Below, piece after piece: positions 63,601 through 64,000 of a stretch of DNA of 64,000 nucleotides. The stretch is from positions 21,768,793-21,832,792 of the forward strand of contig OY757904.1 of the NCBI GenBank assembly GCA_963585895.1, given 5' to 3'. Source of the DNA: Sepioteuthis lessoniana (taxonomy: Eukaryota > Mollusca > Cephalopoda > Myopsida > Loliginidae). Both the position numbers and the translations under genes were made by a program. Below the pieces are notes generated by a model. It worked only from the letters and a program-made list of their open reading frames with translations, was not told where the DNA came from and ran no database searches. Position 1 is the stretch's first letter; every line of letters begins with the position of its first letter.

Positions 63601-63964
63601 ACTGGGTTGAAGAACTTGGGTCCCTCGTGTCCGAGATATTTTTTTGTCTTCTTCTCCCCGGAATACTGGCTTTGGTTCGTCTGCCCGCTACGAACCCTGT
63701 CCAACGACTAACTTTTCTTATTCTCTATTTCCGCTGACGGGAAGGAATCCCCACTTCCGTTTTAGGGTCCCAGCCAATCGTTTGGCTTCTACCTTCCCGT
63801 GTTAGGCGACCCGAGTGAGGTCACCAAGTATAAGCATCTGGTCTCACCTGCGACCCATATTCTTTCTTAACGGTCATTCTTTAACGGCTTGCTACTGTTA
63901 ATTCAAACACGGGGAATAGTATTAATCTTATTTCTATCGTCTCAGTGGGAGACGACGTGACAAT
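63601..63964. other. Unassigned GC-richer block inside AT minisatellite
   Basis: Unique-looking sequence flanked on both sides by the same AT minisatellite. It contains CTTCCCGTGTTAGGCGACCC and GGTCCCAGCCAATCG (CCAAT at about 63774). No coding frame. It could be an insertion. Confidence 0.45.
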
Positions 63965-64000
63965 TCATACTAATTTGATTTTAATTTAATACTAATTTTT
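63965..64000. repeat. AT-rich minisatellite, continues past the window
   Basis: CATACTAATTTGATTTTAAT followed by the same words as 63405-63600. Confidence 0.75.

Overview
The window looks like eukaryotic, AT-rich, gene-poor DNA with no recognisable host protein-coding gene, rRNA or functional tRNA. The content is decayed transposable elements, tRNA-derived SINEs, satellites and abundant (TA)n, (GA)n and (TG)n microsatellites. The mix (tRNA-SINEs, a YADD LINE with an (ATG)n tail, an endonuclease-type LINE with a PD-like motif, a P-element/THAP relic, a mariner, TTAGGG-type repeats) fits a lophotrochozoan animal. A mollusc, perhaps a cephalopod, is my best guess, but this is inference from repeat style and not a sequence match. 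Family names used below (LINE-Y, LINE-R, LINE-J, SINE-A to D, repeat A1/A2, LTR-L, LTR-M) are local labels.

Layout. 1-4 kb: microsatellites, repeat A2, two LINE-Y 3' fragments. 4.15-6.56 kb: decayed P-element/THAP9-like transposase on the minus strand. 7-8.3 kb: a pair of ~130 bp direct repeats around a 1.1 kb interior. 8.7-13.5 kb: duplicated SINE-A tails, LINE-R, repeats A1 and A2. 13.5-16.4 kb: unassigned. 16.4-19 kb: LTR-M and three LINE-R pieces. 20-23 kb: minisatellite, LINE-Y, a retrozyme-like unit. 23-28.7 kb: SINEs, LINE-R, a retrozyme-like dimer with two hammerhead-like motifs, and a tRNA-like SINE with an intact hammerhead core. 29-42 kb: LINE-Y pieces, A1 copies, LTR candidates and a complete SINE-A with 13 bp target duplications. 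43.9-46.6 kb: repeat A2 expanded into a 93 bp satellite of about 23 units (it produces a spurious 721-codon ORF). 47-53.6 kb: A1 copies, tandem 3' tails, LINE-R with RT motifs, second LTR-L. 55.36-56.25 kb: internally deleted mariner with telomeric repeats at the deletion point. 57-62.8 kb: chimeric SINE, LINE-R, the best preserved LINE-Y reverse transcriptase (373 codons), LINE-J C-terminus, further LINE-Y. 62.8-64 kb: AT-rich minisatellite.

How the parts relate. The LINEs supply retrotransposition enzymes. Repeats A1 and A2 and a chimeric SINE share a short 3' hairpin tail, which suggests they are copied by the same enzyme. The most notable signal is at 22.8-23.05, 26.86-27.25 and 28.55-28.72 kb: small tRNA-like elements that carry type I hammerhead-ribozyme-like folds, one pair in tandem as in retrozymes.
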